From the NCBI GenBank assembly GCA_034435015.1, contig DAOTYH010000065.1:16402-80401 (forward strand): a stretch of DNA of 64,000 nucleotides, given 5' to 3'. A program made the translations under genes and the position numbers. This stretch comes from DAOTYH01 sp034435015 (lineage in GTDB: Bacteria > Chloroflexota > Anaerolineae > Aggregatilineales > UBA3940). The notes under the pieces were generated by a model, which was not told the origin of the DNA, did not search any database, and saw nothing but the letters and a program-made list of their open reading frames with translations. Positions 27,054 through 36,213 of the stretch are shown here, piece after piece (position 1 is the first letter of the stretch; each line of letters begins with the position of its first letter).

Positions 27054-28262
27054 GGCCGCCTCCGCCAGCACCGCCTCGAACTTTTCTACCCATGCCGGCA
27101 GTCCCAGACGCGGCTCAGTCCACGCCCGGCCTGCTGTACCCATCGCCGCGGCGCGGGCCGGGTCAGCGATCAAGGCGGCAATGGCGCGGGCCAGCGCCGG
27201 CGCTGAGGTCATATCCACCAGCAGGCCGCTGACTCCGTCCTGTACGAGCGCGGCAGGCCCGCCCTGATGTGAGGCGATCACCGGTTTGCCGTATAGAGCC
27301 GCCTCAGCACAGGGCAGACCCAGCGGCTCGGCCAGCGACGGATAGACGACCATCGCACAGCGGGCATACAGCCTGCTGAGTGCCTCACGGCTGACAAAGC
27401 CAGTGAAGGTGACCTGCTCCCCCAGCCCCAGCTCAGCAGACAGCGCACGCAGACGGGCTTCATCCTCCCCCCCGCCTGTGATGATCACATGCCATCCGCT
27501 CAACTGCCCCCCGCAGGCCAGCAGATGAACGGCCCGCAGGGCGGTTTCGACATTCTTGATCCGCTCCAGCCGGGTGGGGATCAGGATCAACGGCTCAGGC
27601 GGCCAGGTCAACGCATCCGGCGGCGGCAACGGCACACCCGCCCAGGTGACATAAATGCGCGGATGGTGGTATAGTTGCCATGCCTTGTCAGCGGTGTAGG
27701 GGCTGTTGGCCAGAATCGCCCGCACCCGCCGCACGGCCAGCCGGTCGAGCAGGCGCTGGAGGGCGGCCCGCACCGGATACGGCAACAGCACATGGGCGTC
27801 CTCGCGCAACAGCAGGCGGAGGCCCTCCCTGCCCCGATAGTCGGACAGGGTGCGGTAGGCCCATGCGTCAAAGCCCGGCGCCTCAGCGTACATGACGCGC
27901 GGGTAGAGGTTGCGCTTTGGCTCCATGCACAGCCACGCCGTCGGCACGCCGTGATCGCCCAGCGCCGTCCAGATGTGCGCAGGGAAGTTGGCCGGCAGGG
28001 CCAGATCATAGCCGCGCAGGGCACGCGAGAGCGTCCGGACAGCCCGCCATGTGCCGGGGATGCCTTCCATAAATCCGCGCCCGCCGATACAATGGACGCC
28101 AAAACGAGCCTGTTCCAGCGGCAGGTACAGCGACTCGTCGTAGCGGGCGGTGAACAAGTCTACCGTGTGGCCGCGCTCGGCGAGGCCCTGCATGGCGGCG
28201 ATCAGATGGTTCTCTGCACCGCCGCGTTGTTCAAACGAAGGATGGATAAAAGCCAGCCGCAT
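27048..28262 (-). CDS. Glycosyltransferase family 4
   Basis: 404 residues. The N-domain carries FIHPSFEQRGGAENHLIAAM, the C-domain IPTRLERIKNVETALRAVHL and VYPSLAEPLGLPCAEAALYG with the donor-binding Glu. It is distinct from the opposing GT4 (different donor-loop sequence), so the two probably make successive linkages of one glycan. It converges on that gene and diverges from the ABC exporter genes. Confidence 0.9.
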   Translation of the reverse strand: MRLAFIHPSFEQRGGAENHLIAAMQGLAERGHTVDLFTARYDESLYLPLEQARFGVHCIGGRGFMEGIPGTWRAVRTLSRALRGYDLALPANFPAHIWTALGDHGVPTAWLCMEPKRNLYPRVMYAEAPGFDAWAYRTLSDYRGREGLRLLLREDAHVLLPYPVRAALQRLLDRLAVRRVRAILANSPYTADKAWQLYHHPRIYVTWAGVPLPPPDALTWPPEPLILIPTRLERIKNVETALRAVHLLACGGQLSGWHVIITGGGEDEARLRALSAELGLGEQVTFTGFVSREALSRLYARCAMVVYPSLAEPLGLPCAEAALYGKPVIASHQGGPAALVQDGVSGLLVDMTSAPALARAIAALIADPARAAAMGTAGRAWTEPRLGLPAWVEKFEAVLAEAAS

Positions 28263-28322
28263 AAGCTCGATTTAACCACAGATGCAACGAACGGGCGACC
28301 TGCCCCGCCCCAAAGACAGGCT

Positions 28323-29528
28323 ATGCAGTCAAGACTATCCGTCAACCCGCTGATGTGGAGATTTTCTGCCATCCTGGCGGTCTTGATCGGCGCGATGCTG
28401 GTGGCCGTCCAGATGCGCCTCCAGATTTTCGCCGGAAAGCCGCTCGGCCCGGAGTACGTGGCCCTGCCGGGCTGGGTCTATCCGATCATGGCAGGATCAG
28501 CAGGCGCGGGGGTTGGCATGATCCACTTGCTGGAACGCACTCCTCTGCTGGCTCTTTGGAAGCCGGCCCGCCGTCAATTCACGGCACTGGTGACCGCGCT
28601 GGGGCTGTCCTTTCTGATGACGGCCTTTCTACTGCCGGACGTGTCGCTGTTGCAATTGGCCTATTATGTCATGAACGGCCTGGTGTTGGGCTTTCTGACC
28701 ATCCTATGGCCTGCCGGTGGCCGGCGGGCGGCGCACAGCGCCAGCCTGCCTGAGTATCTGAGGCGGCTGTGGCGTCACCGCGTGCTGTTGCGTATCTGGG
28801 TGCGCTACAATGTCCAGTCACGCTACAGCCAGACGGTTCTAGGCATCCTCTGGATCATCCTGCTCCCGCTGGCAACCTCGCTGGTGTTTGCCTTCCTGTT
28901 CTCGCAGATCGTCCGCGTGGATGCCGGAGGCGTGCCGTTCATCACCTTCTTCCTAGCGGCGCTGGTGCCGTGGGGGTTGTTTAGTCAGGGCATTGTGACC
29001 GGCACAGGCTCGGTGCTGAACATGATGAACCTGATCAATCAGGTTTACTTCCCGCGTGAGATTCTCGTGATCGTCAAGCTGGGCGAGGCGCTGGTTGACC
29101 TGACCTTTACCTTTGCCGCCATGCTGATCATCAATGCGGCCAACGGCATCTGGCCTAACGCGGCGTTTATTTACTTGCCGCTGTTGCTGGTGATTCAGGT
29201 CGGCCTGACGCTGGGGCTGATGTTCTTCATCAGCTACCTGAGCGTGCTGGTGCGCGACATCCCGCAACTGGTCAATGTGATCTTACAGCTACTGTTCTAC
29301 CTGACGCCGATCATCTACCCCCTCCAGCAGATACCAGAGCGCTATCGCGGGCTGGCCCTGCTCAACCCGCTGGCGGCCCTGATTCAGGCCTACCGCGGGA
29401 TCATCGCCTACGGCCAGCCGCCTGATCTGATCAGCCTGCACTACCCGCTGGTAGCGGCGGCGGCACTGCTCTATACCGGATACATGTTCTTTAAGGCCAA
29501 CGAAGGACAACTGGCAGATTTTGTGTGA
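28323..29528 (+). CDS. Polysaccharide ABC exporter permease (Wzm/TagG-like) with an N-terminal membrane extension
   Basis: 401 residues from ATG 28323. The C-terminal 270 residues are an ABC-2 permease: RIWVRYNVQSRYSQTVLGIL is the amphipathic entry, and LFYLTPIIYPLQQIPERYRG then LNPLAALIQAYRGII is the O-antigen/teichoic-acid exporter signature. The first 130 residues add four hydrophobic segments not present in usual 260-280 residue Wzm proteins. The stop overlaps the ATPase start. The frame stays open far upstream, but that part lies antisense to the GT4 gene and is not convincing. Confidence 0.85.
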   Translation: MQSRLSVNPLMWRFSAILAVLIGAMLVAVQMRLQIFAGKPLGPEYVALPGWVYPIMAGSAGAGVGMIHLLERTPLLALWKPARRQFTALVTALGLSFLMTAFLLPDVSLLQLAYYVMNGLVLGFLTILWPAGGRRAAHSASLPEYLRRLWRHRVLLRIWVRYNVQSRYSQTVLGILWIILLPLATSLVFAFLFSQIVRVDAGGVPFITFFLAALVPWGLFSQGIVTGTGSVLNMMNLINQVYFPREILVIVKLGEALVDLTFTFAAMLIINAANGIWPNAAFIYLPLLLVIQVGLTLGLMFFISYLSVLVRDIPQLVNVILQLLFYLTPIIYPLQQIPERYRGLALLNPLAALIQAYRGIIAYGQPPDLISLHYPLVAAAALLYTGYMFFKANEGQLADFV

Positions 29529-30355
29529 TGACTCAGACTGCAAACGACCCATTGGCTGAAAAAGCCGCCCGGCTGATGATCCGCTGTGAGGGATTGTCCA
29601 AGCGCTATCTGCGCGACGGCCACCGCCCCAGCCTGCGCCATGAGGCCATCCGCATCCTGAAGGGCAGGCCGTCCGAAGAGGGCGGGGACAGCGCGGCCTT
29701 CTGGGCGCTGAAGGACGTGAGCTTCAGCGTGCAGGCGGGGGAGTCAGTTGGAATCATCGGGCGCAACGGCGCAGGCAAGACCACACTCCTGCGCGTGCTG
29801 GCGGGCATCACCGAGCCGACGCAGGGAGAGGTGGAGGTACGGGGCCGCTTCGCTACCCTGATCGCGCTGGGGGCAGGCTTCAACCCAGAGCGCACCGGAC
29901 GGGAGAACATCTACCTGAACGCCGCCATTCAGGGCGTGCCGCCCAGAGAGGTTGATCAGGTGATGGGGGACATCATCGCCTTCTCTGAGCTGGGGCCGTT
30001 CATTGACACGGCGGTTAAACGTTATTCGAGCGGCATGGCCGCCCGGCTGGGCTTCAGCATTGCGGTCCATATCCTGCCGGATGTGATCTTTTTGGATGAA
30101 GTGCTGGCCGTCGGCGATGCCGCCTTCCAGGAGAAATGCATCGCGCGGATGCTGGCCATCAGACAACAACATCCGCGCACGCTGATGTTCGTCTCCCATG
30201 ACGCTTCGGTCGTGCAGGTGCTGTGCGAACGTTGTCTGTGGTTGCACGAGGGGCGGCTGATCATGGACGGGCCAGCCGGCGAGGTGCTGGCCGCCTACGA
30301 AGAGAGCTGGCAACGGGGGGCGGGCGGCGAGACAGAGCAGACCAACCCGCCCTAG
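29528..30355 (+). CDS. Polysaccharide ABC exporter ATPase (Wzt/TagH-like)
   Basis: 275 residues. Walker A is GRNGAGKTT, the signature is RYSSGMAARLGFSIAV, and Walker B is DVIFLDEVLAVGDAAF; RYSSGM with LDEVLAVGD is diagnostic for O-antigen and teichoic-acid exporters. There is no long C-terminal carbohydrate-binding domain, so chain-end recognition as in Wzt of some O-antigens is not expected. The ATG at 29528 shares a base with the permease stop (TGATG). The stop overlaps the opposing gene's stop in CTAG. Confidence 0.9.
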   Translation: MTQTANDPLAEKAARLMIRCEGLSKRYLRDGHRPSLRHEAIRILKGRPSEEGGDSAAFWALKDVSFSVQAGESVGIIGRNGAGKTTLLRVLAGITEPTQGEVEVRGRFATLIALGAGFNPERTGRENIYLNAAIQGVPPREVDQVMGDIIAFSELGPFIDTAVKRYSSGMAARLGFSIAVHILPDVIFLDEVLAVGDAAFQEKCIARMLAIRQQHPRTLMFVSHDASVVQVLCERCLWLHEGRLIMDGPAGEVLAAYEESWQRGAGGETEQTNPP

Positions 30356-31074
30356 AGCGCCTCTATCATCCCGATCATGGCCTCAACCGCCGCATCAAAC
30401 AGACGCTCCATGACCTCATCGGGGGCCTGATAGGGGCCGCCATAACTTCCATCGCCCAGGATAGCCCGGCAGGCGCTGGCCGATGCGGTGCGCGGCACGT
30501 CAACCAGCGGTTTCTCGCCGTCCGGCACTGAACCCACCTGTGTAAAGGGGAAGTTCTCTGACCAGTTGGCATGACGCTGGATCAAGCCGGCCTCTCTGGC
30601 GACTGCCTCAACCGCCGGATTCAGCCACCACTGAAACAAGTCAAAGTGCGCCTCCGGGTGGGCATTGCCCAGCTCAACCAGCAGAGGGACCAGCACCCCC
30701 GTATTGCCGCCATGCCCGTTGCTGACCAGTATCCGGCGGAAGCCTTGCGCCAGCAGTCCTTCGAGCACCTCACGGACTACCGCCGCAAACACCTCCGGGC
30801 GCAGGCTGACCGTGCCGGGGTAGGCGGTGAAATAGGGCGAGATGCCATACGGCAGGGGCGGCGCGATCAGCACATTCTGACGGCGGCAGGCCGCCTGCGC
30901 AATGGCCAGCGGGGCGCGGATGTCTGCCAGCAGGCTGACGTAGCCATGCTGTTCGCACGCACCGGTGATCACCACGATACGGTCATCGTGCTTGAGGTAG
31001 CTCTCGACATCCATCCAGTTCATGTCATCCAACAGCATAGGGTTGAGCGTGTCTCCTCTCTGGCAGTTGTCCAT
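30352..31074 (-). CDS. Creatininase-family protein
   Basis: 240 residues. TGACEQHGYVSLLADIRAPL matches the GSTEQHGPHL metal site of the creatininase family, and VSNGHGGNTGVLVPLL is its second hallmark. The family includes creatinine amidohydrolases and MftE-like or FAPy-degrading hydrolases, so the reaction cannot be chosen. It starts 2 nt after the DUF488 stop and is probably coupled to it. An internal ATG at 31038 with a GAGGAG upstream is an alternative start. Confidence 0.8.
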   Translation of the reverse strand: MDNCQRGDTLNPMLLDDMNWMDVESYLKHDDRIVVITGACEQHGYVSLLADIRAPLAIAQAACRRQNVLIAPPLPYGISPYFTAYPGTVSLRPEVFAAVVREVLEGLLAQGFRRILVSNGHGGNTGVLVPLLVELGNAHPEAHFDLFQWWLNPAVEAVAREAGLIQRHANWSENFPFTQVGSVPDGEKPLVDVPRTASASACRAILGDGSYGGPYQAPDEVMERLFDAAVEAMIGMIEAL

Positions 31075-31076
31075 CT

Positions 31077-31580
31077 CTACTGCTTGGCCGCGCGTGCCTG
31101 CCGTGCCTCCTCGATGACCGACTGATGCGCCTTCAGACTGCCGGTCTCGTCAATATGGACGACCTCAATGCCCTGCTCGTTTAACGTCTCACCGACCAGC
31201 AGGGCGCGGTGGCATTCCTGCGGCCTGATCTCAAAGCACATCAGCGCCAGCCGCCTGCCCTGTTCCCACAGCTCGAGCAACTGCTCGATTCCCTCATGGT
31301 AGTAGGGCTTCTGGCGCAACTTGGCATAATCGGTCTTGCCGTTGGTGTAGGCGTCAGGGTCTTCAGGGAAGCCGCCCAGCGTCTTGCCCAGATAGACATA
31401 CTGAATGCCCCGCGTCTCCAGATAGCTCTGCAACGGCTGGCGGGAGAAGTCCGGCTCAAACGATGAGGTAGGGCGCGAGCGCACGTCCACCAGCACCGCA
31501 ACCTGATAGCGCTTTAACAGAGCCACAAACTGCTCAAGACTGCGTTCCTGATACCCGATGGTATAGACCGGTGACAGCAT
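31077..31580 (-). CDS. DUF488-family protein
   Basis: 167 residues. YTIGYQERSLEQFVALLKRY, VLVDVRSRPTSSFEPDFSR and LGKTLGGFP are the usual DUF488 marks, with LALMCFEIRPQECHRALLVG containing the Cys and the CHR motif. Function unknown; the family is widespread in bacteria and archaea. GGGAGGG precedes the ATG. It leads a two-gene unit with the creatininase-family gene. Confidence 0.9.
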   Translation of the reverse strand: MLSPVYTIGYQERSLEQFVALLKRYQVAVLVDVRSRPTSSFEPDFSRQPLQSYLETRGIQYVYLGKTLGGFPEDPDAYTNGKTDYAKLRQKPYYHEGIEQLLELWEQGRRLALMCFEIRPQECHRALLVGETLNEQGIEVVHIDETGSLKAHQSVIEEARQARAAKQ

Positions 31581-31635
31581 GGTTTTTCCCTCCCCTCAAC
31601 ACACGCTCCCTGCCTGCCGGCAGGGTCAGGGATGG

Positions 31636-32400
31636 TCACCCCGCCGTGACACTGCCCCCGCCCGGCGCACGCATGGCGGGCCGCAGTCGGCGGTGCCGCC
31701 ACAGGATGTCCCATACGCGCAGGGCTGACTCAATCTTGACGGGCATACTCATCTTACTGCGCCCGATGCGCCGGTCTTCGAAGTAAATCGGTATCTCAAG
31801 CACACGGTAACCCAGACGCTCAGTGACATAAGCCATCTCGACCTGAAAGTCATAGCCGTTCGAGCGGATGCGGCTGAGGTCAATGCCGAGCAGGGTCTCA
31901 CGCCGCCACGCTTTGAAGCCGGCGGTCGTATCGCGGGTGCGGGTGCGCAGGATCAGGCGGGTGTAGACGGCATTAGCCCACCAGCTTAACAGGTAGCGCC
32001 ACACGCTCCACCGCTCGTCCAGCCTGCCGCCGGGGACATAGCGCGACCCGACCACCACATCATACTCGGACAGCCGGTCAAGCATCTGGGGAATGTAAGA
32101 GGGAGAATGGGAAAAATCCGCGTCCATCTGGACAACCGCTTCAGCGCCCTGCTCCAGCGCCCGGCGGAAGCCGTCTTTGTAGGCTGTGCCGAGTCCCATC
32201 TTGCCGGGCCGCCGGAGCACCTCGATCCGGCCGGGGTGAAGACGAGCAAGCTCCTCAGCGATGTCTGCCGTCCCGTCGGGCGAATTGTCATCCACGATCA
32301 GGACAGAGAGATCATCAACTGGCAATGCCCACAGCGCCTCTACCAGGGGTCGGATGTTGTCCGCCTCATTGTAAGTAGGGATGACCACAATTGTCTTCAT
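31636..32400 (-). CDS. Polyprenol-phosphate mannose synthase-like GT2 (Dpm1 family)
   Basis: 254 residues. VIPTYNEADNIRPLVEAL and LIVDDNSPDGTADI open the GT-A fold; MDADFSHSP is the DXD-type metal site; the end has YFEDRRIGRSKMSM. No C-terminal membrane helices follow, as in the cytoplasmic Dpm1 type. It should load mannose or another hexose onto polyprenol phosphate, supplying GT-C enzymes such as the DUF2723 and GT39-like proteins in this window; that supply role is inference. Confidence 0.9.
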   Translation of the reverse strand: MKTIVVIPTYNEADNIRPLVEALWALPVDDLSVLIVDDNSPDGTADIAEELARLHPGRIEVLRRPGKMGLGTAYKDGFRRALEQGAEAVVQMDADFSHSPSYIPQMLDRLSEYDVVVGSRYVPGGRLDERWSVWRYLLSWWANAVYTRLILRTRTRDTTAGFKAWRRETLLGIDLSRIRSNGYDFQVEMAYVTERLGYRVLEIPIYFEDRRIGRSKMSMPVKIESALRVWDILWRHRRLRPAMRAPGGGSVTAG

Positions 32401-32443
32401 ACTGTCAGTTTACACCCGCCCCTGTCTAAACATCAAGAGGGAG

Positions 32444-32471
32444 TTGAGCGCCGGCTCATCTTGCTTATAAT
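32444..32471 (+). promoter_or_regulatory. Promoter of the NYN-domain gene
   Basis: TTGAGC (32444-32449), 16-nt spacer, TATAAT (32466-32471). The transcript would have a leader of about 70 nt with a GGGG/CCCC hairpin near 32475. The same TTGAGCG-N15-TATAnT arrangement occurs before the PD40 gene at 62599. Confidence 0.6.
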
Positions 32472-32546
32472 GAGGGGTATATATGCCCCTCCGGGGCCGG
32501 GGCATTGATCCTCCAACAATTGCATCAACAGGATGAATAAACGCCT

Positions 32547-33851
32547 ATGACGTTCAATACCGCCATCTTCTATGACATTGAGAATCTGTTGAAGGGGTAT
32601 AGTTTCTCACAACAAATGGTGGCCAACCTGTCGCTGAAAGAGATTCTGGAGGCAATTCGGCAGACCGAACAGATCGGCCATATCGCCCTTCAGCGGGCCT
32701 ATGCTAACTGGAGCGACCCCCGTCTGGCCATCATGCGCGGCGAGATCAACGAACTGGGCATTGACCCGATTCAGGTCTTTGGCTTCTCACGAGATCAGAA
32801 GAAAAACGCGGCAGACATCCAACTGGCCATTGATGCCATTGACCTGGCCCATGTCCGCCCGTCGCTTGAGGTGTTTGTGATCGTCTCGGGTGACGGCGGC
32901 TTTGCCTCGCTGGCCAAGAAGCTTCACGAGTACGGCAAGATCGTGATCGGGTGCGGCTACCAGAGCGCCACCAATCGGACCTTTCAGGCTGTCTGCGACA
33001 ACTTTGTGTGGATCGCAGACCCGGACGAAGAAGAGCGGCAGGGGCGCGGCGAGCCTGCCCCCGCCGGCGGGGCGGCGCTGGAGGTGACCGATCCGCGCAA
33101 CGTGCGGCTGGCTTCAAGCATCAGACGGGCCGCCTCACTGGAGCCGGACGTTGTGTTTGCTAAGGCCAGAGAGGTGTTGAACTGGTACGCTTCCGACCCG
33201 GTCAGCCGAAGCGATCTAATCCGGACGGGGATTTATCTTTCAGTGGTACAGGAGGGGATGCGCTTTGCGATCCCCGGCTTTCAGCCCATCATCTTTGGAT
33301 TCCCGAAGTTCATTGAGTACATGCAGTTCATCTGTGCCGGCACGCCCTTGTGCATCGCCCGTCCCCCTCATTCGCAGGCCGTTTTGACCCTCCGCAGCGC
33401 CGTCCATAGAGGGGTTGAGGTCCTGCCCGATCTCGAACTGCGCGACCTTCACTCAGCCGAGAGTTACCGCTCGCTCCTTGCAACCGGCAGTCCGATCTTC
33501 CGCCTGCCGCCGGCAAGCGAACTCCAAGCTGTGGCCGCCTGGATAGTCCAGTACCCGCCGAAGCAGGCCGATCTAGGCTCAATGATTGAGGAGACCGTGG
33601 CCGGCTTAGACGGCCTTGTGTCCTCTGAGTCGGCCAAACATGCTTTGCTGTCGCTGGTATCGGCTGAGGCATTTGAACGTGAGCCGGACGGTGTCCCGAT
33701 TTCCGAGCAAAGGCTGACCCTGCGGCATGACCTGCGCTCCCTGCCGGCCCTGCTGGGCAGATTGTGGGTATCCGCCAAGACCAAGCTGATGACCGCCTTG
33801 GGGCAGGTAGATGATGAGATACTGCGGCAGGTCCTGCCCAACGGCGGATGA
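32547..33851 (+). CDS. NYN-domain (PIN-like) putative nuclease with C-terminal extension
   Basis: 434 residues. Residues 1-160 form a NYN domain: AIFYDIENLLKGYSF (first acidic site), SRDQKKNAADIQLAIDAIDL (second) and VFVIVSGDGGFASLAKKL (third), the acid set of LabA/DUF88 proteins, which cut RNA. The rest (about 200-434) is a mixed region with two possible winged-helix-like segments, which I do not recognise. RNase activity is likely by family; the target is unknown. It is monocistronic, between opposing GT2 and the HtrA gene. Confidence 0.8.
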   Translation: MTFNTAIFYDIENLLKGYSFSQQMVANLSLKEILEAIRQTEQIGHIALQRAYANWSDPRLAIMRGEINELGIDPIQVFGFSRDQKKNAADIQLAIDAIDLAHVRPSLEVFVIVSGDGGFASLAKKLHEYGKIVIGCGYQSATNRTFQAVCDNFVWIADPDEEERQGRGEPAPAGGAALEVTDPRNVRLASSIRRAASLEPDVVFAKAREVLNWYASDPVSRSDLIRTGIYLSVVQEGMRFAIPGFQPIIFGFPKFIEYMQFICAGTPLCIARPPHSQAVLTLRSAVHRGVEVLPDLELRDLHSAESYRSLLATGSPIFRLPPASELQAVAAWIVQYPPKQADLGSMIEETVAGLDGLVSSESAKHALLSLVSAEAFEREPDGVPISEQRLTLRHDLRSLPALLGRLWVSAKTKLMTALGQVDDEILRQVLPNGG

Positions 33852-34019
33852 TCAGCTCAAACGGGCCGGAGAATATTGGAAATCCTTCACAAATTACCCC
33901 TTCCTGCCCCTTCCTGCGCTACCATATACACAACACATAACGCGCAGACAGCGCCAAAGGTCGGGGGAGGCGGGGCATCAAACCACGCCGTCCCCGCCTC
34001 AGGAGGATAACAGGAGCGT

Positions 34020-35231
34020 ATGGGGAACAGAAAATGGTGGGTCATTGCTTTCGTGGCCGGCATACTGCTGGCAGTCAGCCTTGCCTGTGCTACTCCTGCC
34101 GTGCTGACCGGCGAGGGCGTCCAGATCGTCACAGCGACGCCGGGGGGGGCCGGCGGGGCCGAAGCCGGCAGTCCGACCGCACAGGTCACCGTCCAGCCGG
34201 AGATCATCACCAGTGCGCAGGCCGAAGATGAACTGCTGGCGGCACTCTATGAGCGGGTTTCGCCAGCCGTGGTTAACATCACCGTCAGCCGGCGCACCAG
34301 TCAGGGCCAACTGGTGGACTATGCCAACGGCTCCGGCTTTGTGATTGACTCGGACGGGCATATTGTCACCAACAACCATGTCGTGGCCAACGCCGACGCT
34401 GTGCGCGTCTCCTTTAACGATGGGACGGTGCTGGAGGCGGAGATCATCGGGCGGGACGCCTACAGCGATCTGGCGGTCATTCAGATCACCCCGCCGGACG
34501 GCTACAGCCTGACAACAGTCGAGCTGGGCGACTCCAATACCCTGCGGGTCGGCGAGCGGGTGGTGGCTATCGGCAACCCATTCGGCCTGACCGGCTCAAT
34601 GACCGTCGGGATTGTCAGCGCCATCGGGCGCACCCTGCCCACGCAGGTTCAGACTCAGCAGGGCGCTTACAGCAACCCGATGATCATCCAGACCGACGCC
34701 GCCATTAACCCCGGCAACTCCGGCGGGCCGCTCCTGAACTCAGCCGGGCAGGTGGTGGGGGTCAATGCCGCCATTGAAAGCACAACCGGCGTGAACGCCG
34801 GCGTCGGGTTTGCTATCCCGATTAACACGGTCAAGCGCATTGTCCCGCAATTGATTGAATCGGGCCGTGCGGCCTATCCCTATCTAGGCATCAGCGCCCA
34901 GACCCTGCCCACACTGGCCGATCTAGCGCTGGAATACGACGTGCCGGTGACACGCGGCGTGCTGGTCAGCACCGTCACTGAGGGCAGTCCCGCCGCACGG
35001 GCCGGTCTGCGGGGCGGCAGCCGCACGGTCAACTTTCGCGGCGCAGAGGTACAGCTCGGCGGGGACATCATCACAGCCATTGACGGCACACCGCTCCGCA
35101 GTTTCGACGAGTTGCTGAGCTACCTTGTCTCCTACTGCTCGCCCGGCCAGACGGTCACCCTGACGGTCGTGCGCGGCAGTCAAACGCTGGAGGTACCGGT
35201 CACGCTGGGGACACGCCCCAGCGGCAACTGA
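34020..35231 (+). CDS. HtrA/DegP-like trypsin-fold serine protease with PDZ domain, lipoprotein
   Basis: 403 residues. A lipobox AVSLAC (Cys23) and a short linker anchor it outside the membrane. The triad is visible: IVTNNHVVANAD (His), DAYSDLAVIQI (Asp) and NPGNSGGPLLN (Ser). A C-terminal PDZ domain spans about residues 290-395 (LGISAQTLPTL, GSPAARAGLRGG, GGDIITAIDGTPL). The role would be quality control of exported proteins. CAGGAGG precedes the start region. An intrinsic terminator follows. Confidence 0.95.
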   Translation: MGNRKWWVIAFVAGILLAVSLACATPAVLTGEGVQIVTATPGGAGGAEAGSPTAQVTVQPEIITSAQAEDELLAALYERVSPAVVNITVSRRTSQGQLVDYANGSGFVIDSDGHIVTNNHVVANADAVRVSFNDGTVLEAEIIGRDAYSDLAVIQITPPDGYSLTTVELGDSNTLRVGERVVAIGNPFGLTGSMTVGIVSAIGRTLPTQVQTQQGAYSNPMIIQTDAAINPGNSGGPLLNSAGQVVGVNAAIESTTGVNAGVGFAIPINTVKRIVPQLIESGRAAYPYLGISAQTLPTLADLALEYDVPVTRGVLVSTVTEGSPAARAGLRGGSRTVNFRGAEVQLGGDIITAIDGTPLRSFDELLSYLVSYCSPGQTVTLTVVRGSQTLEVPVTLGTRPSGN

Positions 35232-35258
35232 AGCCCTGCTGTAGGGAATTGCCACACC

Positions 35259-35298
35259 AAGAGGGTCAGGGAAGTGAGACCCTGACCCTCTTTTTTAC
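35259..35298 (+). terminator. Strong intrinsic terminator after the htrA-like gene
   Basis: AAGAGGGTCAGG (35259-35270) and CCTGACCCTCTT (35281-35292) form a perfect 12-bp stem with a 10-nt loop and continue into a T-run. It also lies just past the stop of the convergent small gene, so it can serve both strands. Confidence 0.9.
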
Positions 35299-35561
35299 TT
35301 CAGCGCCCGGATGTCCCCTGCTTCCTGCACATCTACTGGAATGCCCTCCAGCATCACAGGCAACAGCTCTTCGGGCGGAAGGTCAGAGGGCGGGTACTTA
35401 CGGTGTACCATGACCACAATGCACACCTCATCGGTGTATGCACCGCCCCGCTGGCGCAGTCCCACTCCGACCCCGACCACGCCGGGGCGGGCCAGCAGGT
35501 CAGACTCGTAGCGGGCCTTCACGGCTCTCGCCTGCTCAAACAGCGCCTCCGGATCGGCCAT
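35295..35561 (-). CDS. Small conserved protein of unknown function
   Basis: 88 residues. The core LLARPGVVGVGVGLR, VVMVHRKYPPSDLPPEELLP and LEGIPVDVQEAGDIRAL is a compact unit also found, in my recollection, as a stand-alone protein and as an N-terminal segment of some trypsin-fold proteases. Its HtrA neighbour is convergent, so linkage may be incidental. GAGGAGG lies before the ATG, inside the end of the upstream gene. It is last in a three-gene leftward unit. Confidence 0.7.
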   Translation of the reverse strand: MADPEALFEQARAVKARYESDLLARPGVVGVGVGLRQRGGAYTDEVCIVVMVHRKYPPSDLPPEELLPVMLEGIPVDVQEAGDIRALK

Positions 35562-35565
35562 CGGG

Positions 35566-36213
35566 CTAGAACTCCTCCTCGCTCTCCGCTGAGCCGTCCA
35601 CGCGGTCAGCGATGTCGCACAACAGATTGAACAGGGCCTCCAGATAGTCCACGTCCTTCTCTTGACCGATGCAGGTATAAGTCAACTGCCGGCCTTCCAA
35701 CTTGATCACGGCGTTTTTCTTGACCTTCGCCATCAGGTCATGGCGCAGCATGTCACTCTCCCCCAGCAACCCAAGCGCGAACTCCGGCGGTTTGCTCTTG
35801 ACCACATAGCGCTGATCAAAGGCATCATCGCCGATCTTCACATCCTGTATCCCCAGCGCCTCGCCCAGCTTACTGAGTATCCCCGCCGGAGAGAGCTGGA
35901 AGAAGCCGCCCGCGCTGTTCTGAACCCCTGCCGAGATCAGAGTGTAAATGGCAGAGCTTTCCCCAGAATCGACCACGTAGGTCGTCAAGGTCAGCGGTCG
36001 GCGGCGGTAGTCACCGCTCAGGCTGGCCCGGCGGCGAATTCCCTTTCCGCGCTCCAACAGCAGGCCGGTGCGCAATGACAACTGATCCCAGGCCTCCAGG
36101 ACGGCCCTTTGTCTCCTAGCGGCAAAGAAGATGATCAGCGCCACAGCTACGATGACCAGCACAGTCCCCCAGAGGACGAGGGAGGGTATTATCCCAACAG
36201 GAAAGTCAAACAT
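35566..36213 (-). CDS. Single-pass membrane protein of unknown function
   Basis: 215 residues. One N-terminal membrane helix (SLVLWGTVLVIVAVALIIFF) is followed by a basic segment and a soluble domain containing YRRRPLTLTTYVVDSGESSA and FDQRYVVKSKPPEFALGLLG, somewhat like DUF3137-type domains. The C-terminus is acidic. It overlaps the hydrolase gene by 8 nt and is 4 nt from the next small gene, so all three are co-transcribed. Confidence 0.65.
   Translation of the reverse strand: MFDFPVGIIPSLVLWGTVLVIVAVALIIFFAARRQRAVLEAWDQLSLRTGLLLERGKGIRRRASLSGDYRRRPLTLTTYVVDSGESSAIYTLISAGVQNSAGGFFQLSPAGILSKLGEALGIQDVKIGDDAFDQRYVVKSKPPEFALGLLGESDMLRHDLMAKVKKNAVIKLEGRQLTYTCIGQEKDVDYLEALFNLLCDIADRVDGSAESEEEF

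Noticed and set aside
27675..28322. Upstream extension of the exporter permease frame
   Set aside because: It is antisense to the GT4 gene at 27048-28262 and reads as low-complexity Arg/Gln/Pro-rich sequence; the real protein begins at about 28323.
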